Below are positions 32,536-33,900 of a DNA stretch of 33,900 nucleotides, in pieces (the stretch's first letter is position 1; each line of letters starts with the position of its first letter). The position numbers and the translations under genes were made by a program. The DNA comes from an uncultured Actinoplanes sp. (GTDB lineage Bacteria; Actinomycetota; Actinomycetes; Mycobacteriales; Micromonosporaceae): assembly GCF_934643405.1 (NCBI RefSeq), contig NZ_CAKUCL010000053.1:1-33900 (forward strand). The letters are read 5' to 3'. The notes beneath the pieces were generated by a model. That model did not search any database, was not told the DNA's origin, and was given only the letters and a program-made list of their open reading frames with translations.

Positions 32536-33407
32536 TGTACAGCCTCGTCAGCGCGCCGGTCCTCGGCTTCGACCTGACCCGCCTGTCCGGCGGGTCGGCC
32601 ACGGCCGAGGTGTTCCTGCGAGCCCTGCGCCTGCAGACCTCGGACCTGCCGGTACTGGCCGAGCGGCTGCCGGACGAGGGGGTTCGGGGGCCGCTGTGGG
32701 TCGAGGTGGAGAGCGCGGCCCGCCGGATGCCCTCGCTCAAGGGTGTGTCCACCGACGACCCCGCCGGCAGCCTCGCCCTCGTCGAGCGCGCGCCGATCGG
32801 CTCGGTCGACGCGCTGCTCACCTGCCTGCGCTACGACGTGATGTCGTGGACGTGGCAGGGCGCCGGCCGCGACGCGCAGCAGAGCGAGACCGCCGCGGCG
32901 GCGACCGCACTGCTCTGCGACGCCGCGGTCGCCAGCTACCTGCGCGAGGTGCTCGACGCGGAGAGCCGCCGGCGGCTGGGCGCGGGCTGGGTCTCGGCCA
33001 TGCGCAAGCTGCCCACCGGCGCCCCGATCGACCTCGGGCCGCACCACTACGCGGTGTCGGCGCTGCTCGACCGGCTGCGCTCGCTGCGCTCGACCGATCT
33101 GACCCGCCTGGCCGCCTCGGCCGACGACGCCCGTCGCAACACCGGCGGCTGGTCACCGGCGGTGCATTCCGCCTCGTGGGCCGCGTATCTCTCGGATCGC
33201 GTCCGCACCGCCGCGGCGGCGCAGATGCTGTTGGTGCAGGCCGTCGATACGGCCGCCATTCCGCTGGCCGACCGGGCCGGCGGGGTGTGGAACATGCTCA
33301 GCGGTGCGGTGCAGGCGCTGGTGGTGCGTGACCTTCTGGACACGTCCACGGCGCATCGCCTGCTCTCACCGGTTGTCGCCGCACTCGGCCCGGCGTGGCT
33401 CGGGTGA
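32535..33407 (+). CDS. unknown protein in the che operon
   Basis: 290 residues. The ATG at 32535 overlaps the cheW stop (TGATG) and cheB begins 13 bases after the end, so it is a full member of the operon. It is predicted to be largely helical and soluble: AAAATALLCDAAVASYLREVLDAESRRRL, VSALLDRLRSLRSTDLTRLAASADDARRN and RVRTAAAAQMLLVQAVDTAAIPLADRAGG. There is no membrane segment, receiver, HPt histidine motif or CheZ/CheX/CheC/CheD signature that I can see. It may be a new accessory protein of this chemosensory system; no function is assigned. Confidence 0.85.
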   Translation: MYSLVSAPVLGFDLTRLSGGSATAEVFLRALRLQTSDLPVLAERLPDEGVRGPLWVEVESAARRMPSLKGVSTDDPAGSLALVERAPIGSVDALLTCLRYDVMSWTWQGAGRDAQQSETAAAATALLCDAAVASYLREVLDAESRRRLGAGWVSAMRKLPTGAPIDLGPHHYAVSALLDRLRSLRSTDLTRLAASADDARRNTGGWSPAVHSASWAAYLSDRVRTAAAAQMLLVQAVDTAAIPLADRAGGVWNMLSGAVQALVVRDLLDTSTAHRLLSPVVAALGPAWLG

Positions 33408-33420
33408 AGGGGGTGTTCGG

Positions 33421-33900
33421 ATGATCTCGGTGCTCGTGGTCGACGACTCCGTGGTGGTGCGTCGGCTTATCGTGGACGCCCTCGGTGAGGCCGAGAACAT
33501 CGAGGTCGTCGGCACGGCGTCGAACGGGCTGCTGGCCCAAGCGAAGATCGACCAGTTGATGCCGGACGTCATCACGATGGACATCGAGATGCCGCAGATG
33601 GACGGCATCGAGGCGGTACGGGAGTTGCGTAAGCGCCACAAGCAGATCCCGGTGATCATGTTCAGCACGCTCTCCGCCGCGGGTGCCAGCGCGACGCTGG
33701 AGGCGCTGGCCGCGGGCGCCACCGACTACGTCACCAAACCGAGCAACGTCGGGTCGGTGTCCGAGTCGATCGCCGCGGTCCGCCAGCAGCTGGTCCCGAA
33801 GATCCACGCGCTCGGCGGCCGGCGTCGCCCGGCCGGTCCGCTGTCCCGGCCGCCGGCCACGCCTGCCCGGCCCGCGGCGCCGCCCCGCGCGGGGCTGGCG
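33421..33900 (+). CDS. cheB: chemotaxis response regulator / methylesterase CheB (5' part)
   Basis: The frame runs from ATG 33421 to the window edge without a stop (160 codons). The receiver domain has VVDDSVVVRRLI (acidic pair at 8-9), phosphoacceptor D54 in ITMDIEMPQMDG, and the CheB-typical FSTLSAAGASATLEALAAGATDYVTKPS with the conserved lysine. A Pro/Ala/Arg linker begins near residue 138, as between the receiver and esterase domains of CheB. The methylesterase domain that removes methyl groups from receptors should follow outside the window. A GAAGGGGG element precedes the ATG. Confidence 0.92.
   Translation, partial: MISVLVVDDSVVVRRLIVDALGEAENIEVVGTASNGLLAQAKIDQLMPDVITMDIEMPQMDGIEAVRELRKRHKQIPVIMFSTLSAAGASATLEALAAGATDYVTKPSNVGSVSESIAAVRQQLVPKIHALGGRRRPAGPLSRPPATPARPAAPPRAGLA

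Noticed and set aside
29646..33047. 1133-codon minus-strand open frame opposite the che genes
   Set aside because: His/Arg/Val-rich antisense shadow typical of high-GC genes. The plus strand carries clear CheA and CheW domains.

Overview
The window comes from a high-GC actinobacterium, most likely a member of the Micromonosporaceae close to Actinoplanes. Four things support this: strong G/C bias at third codon positions, many GTG starts, a mycothiol-dependent enzyme family (26159-26923), and a mycobacteria-like XRE regulator / HbhA-like / DUF2516 locus. A chemosensory operon at the right end fits a motile genus. The genus is an inference; the class is well supported. No tRNA, rRNA, insertion sequence, phage gene or CRISPR array was seen.

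Layout. 1-1960: end of a phosphate ABC operon (pstA, pstB, probably the tail of pstC). 1985-5049: NUDT19-like Nudix hydrolase, Gfo/Idh/MocA oxidoreductase, SDR oxidoreductase and a divergent MarR regulator. 5077-6714: low-affinity phosphate transporter with its DUF47 partner. 6796-9219: a phosphodiesterase-like protein with a degenerate active site, an ECF41 sigma factor and a DUF402 protein. 9275-11757: DinG-type helicase coupled to a Nudix hydrolase. 11865-14085: a 49-codon small gene, a sigma factor and a coiled-coil protein as a tight operon, then a membrane-anchored unknown. 14090-15182: DsrE-like protein divergent from a 34-residue membrane miniprotein coupled to a nitrobindin. 15331-19360: aminodeoxychorismate lyase divergent from a Nur-like Fur regulator, then YgfZ, a BKACE-family enzyme and an asparaginase. 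19430-21993: XRE regulator, HbhA-like protein, DUF2516 protein and alpha/beta hydrolase. 22052-23651: a Pro/Ser/Thr-rich membrane protein, a 25-bp minisatellite and an EI24 membrane protein. 23620-26056: beta-glucosidase and LacI regulator with a clear operator. 26159-28583: mycothiol-dependent enzyme, MurB and a secreted CAP-domain protein. 28975-33900: OmpR-type response regulator, CheA, CheW, an unknown protein and CheB (cut by the window edge).

The most unusual points are these. (1) Four of the eight divergent gene pairs carry the same ten-base A-N3-TA-N3-T element, in which back-to-back -10 hexamers share their TA. (2) At least a dozen genes have a TANNNT hexamer 6-9 bases before the start codon, the pattern of leaderless transcripts. 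(3) The CheA has a tandem MshEN-like module where the P2 domain usually sits and a second CheW domain at its C-terminus, and it follows a DNA-binding OmpR-type regulator. (4) A sigma factor is coupled to a soluble DivIVA-like coiled-coil protein instead of a membrane anti-sigma factor. (5) A perfect 22-bp palindrome lies in front of the hbhA-like gene. All regulatory calls are sequence-based inferences.
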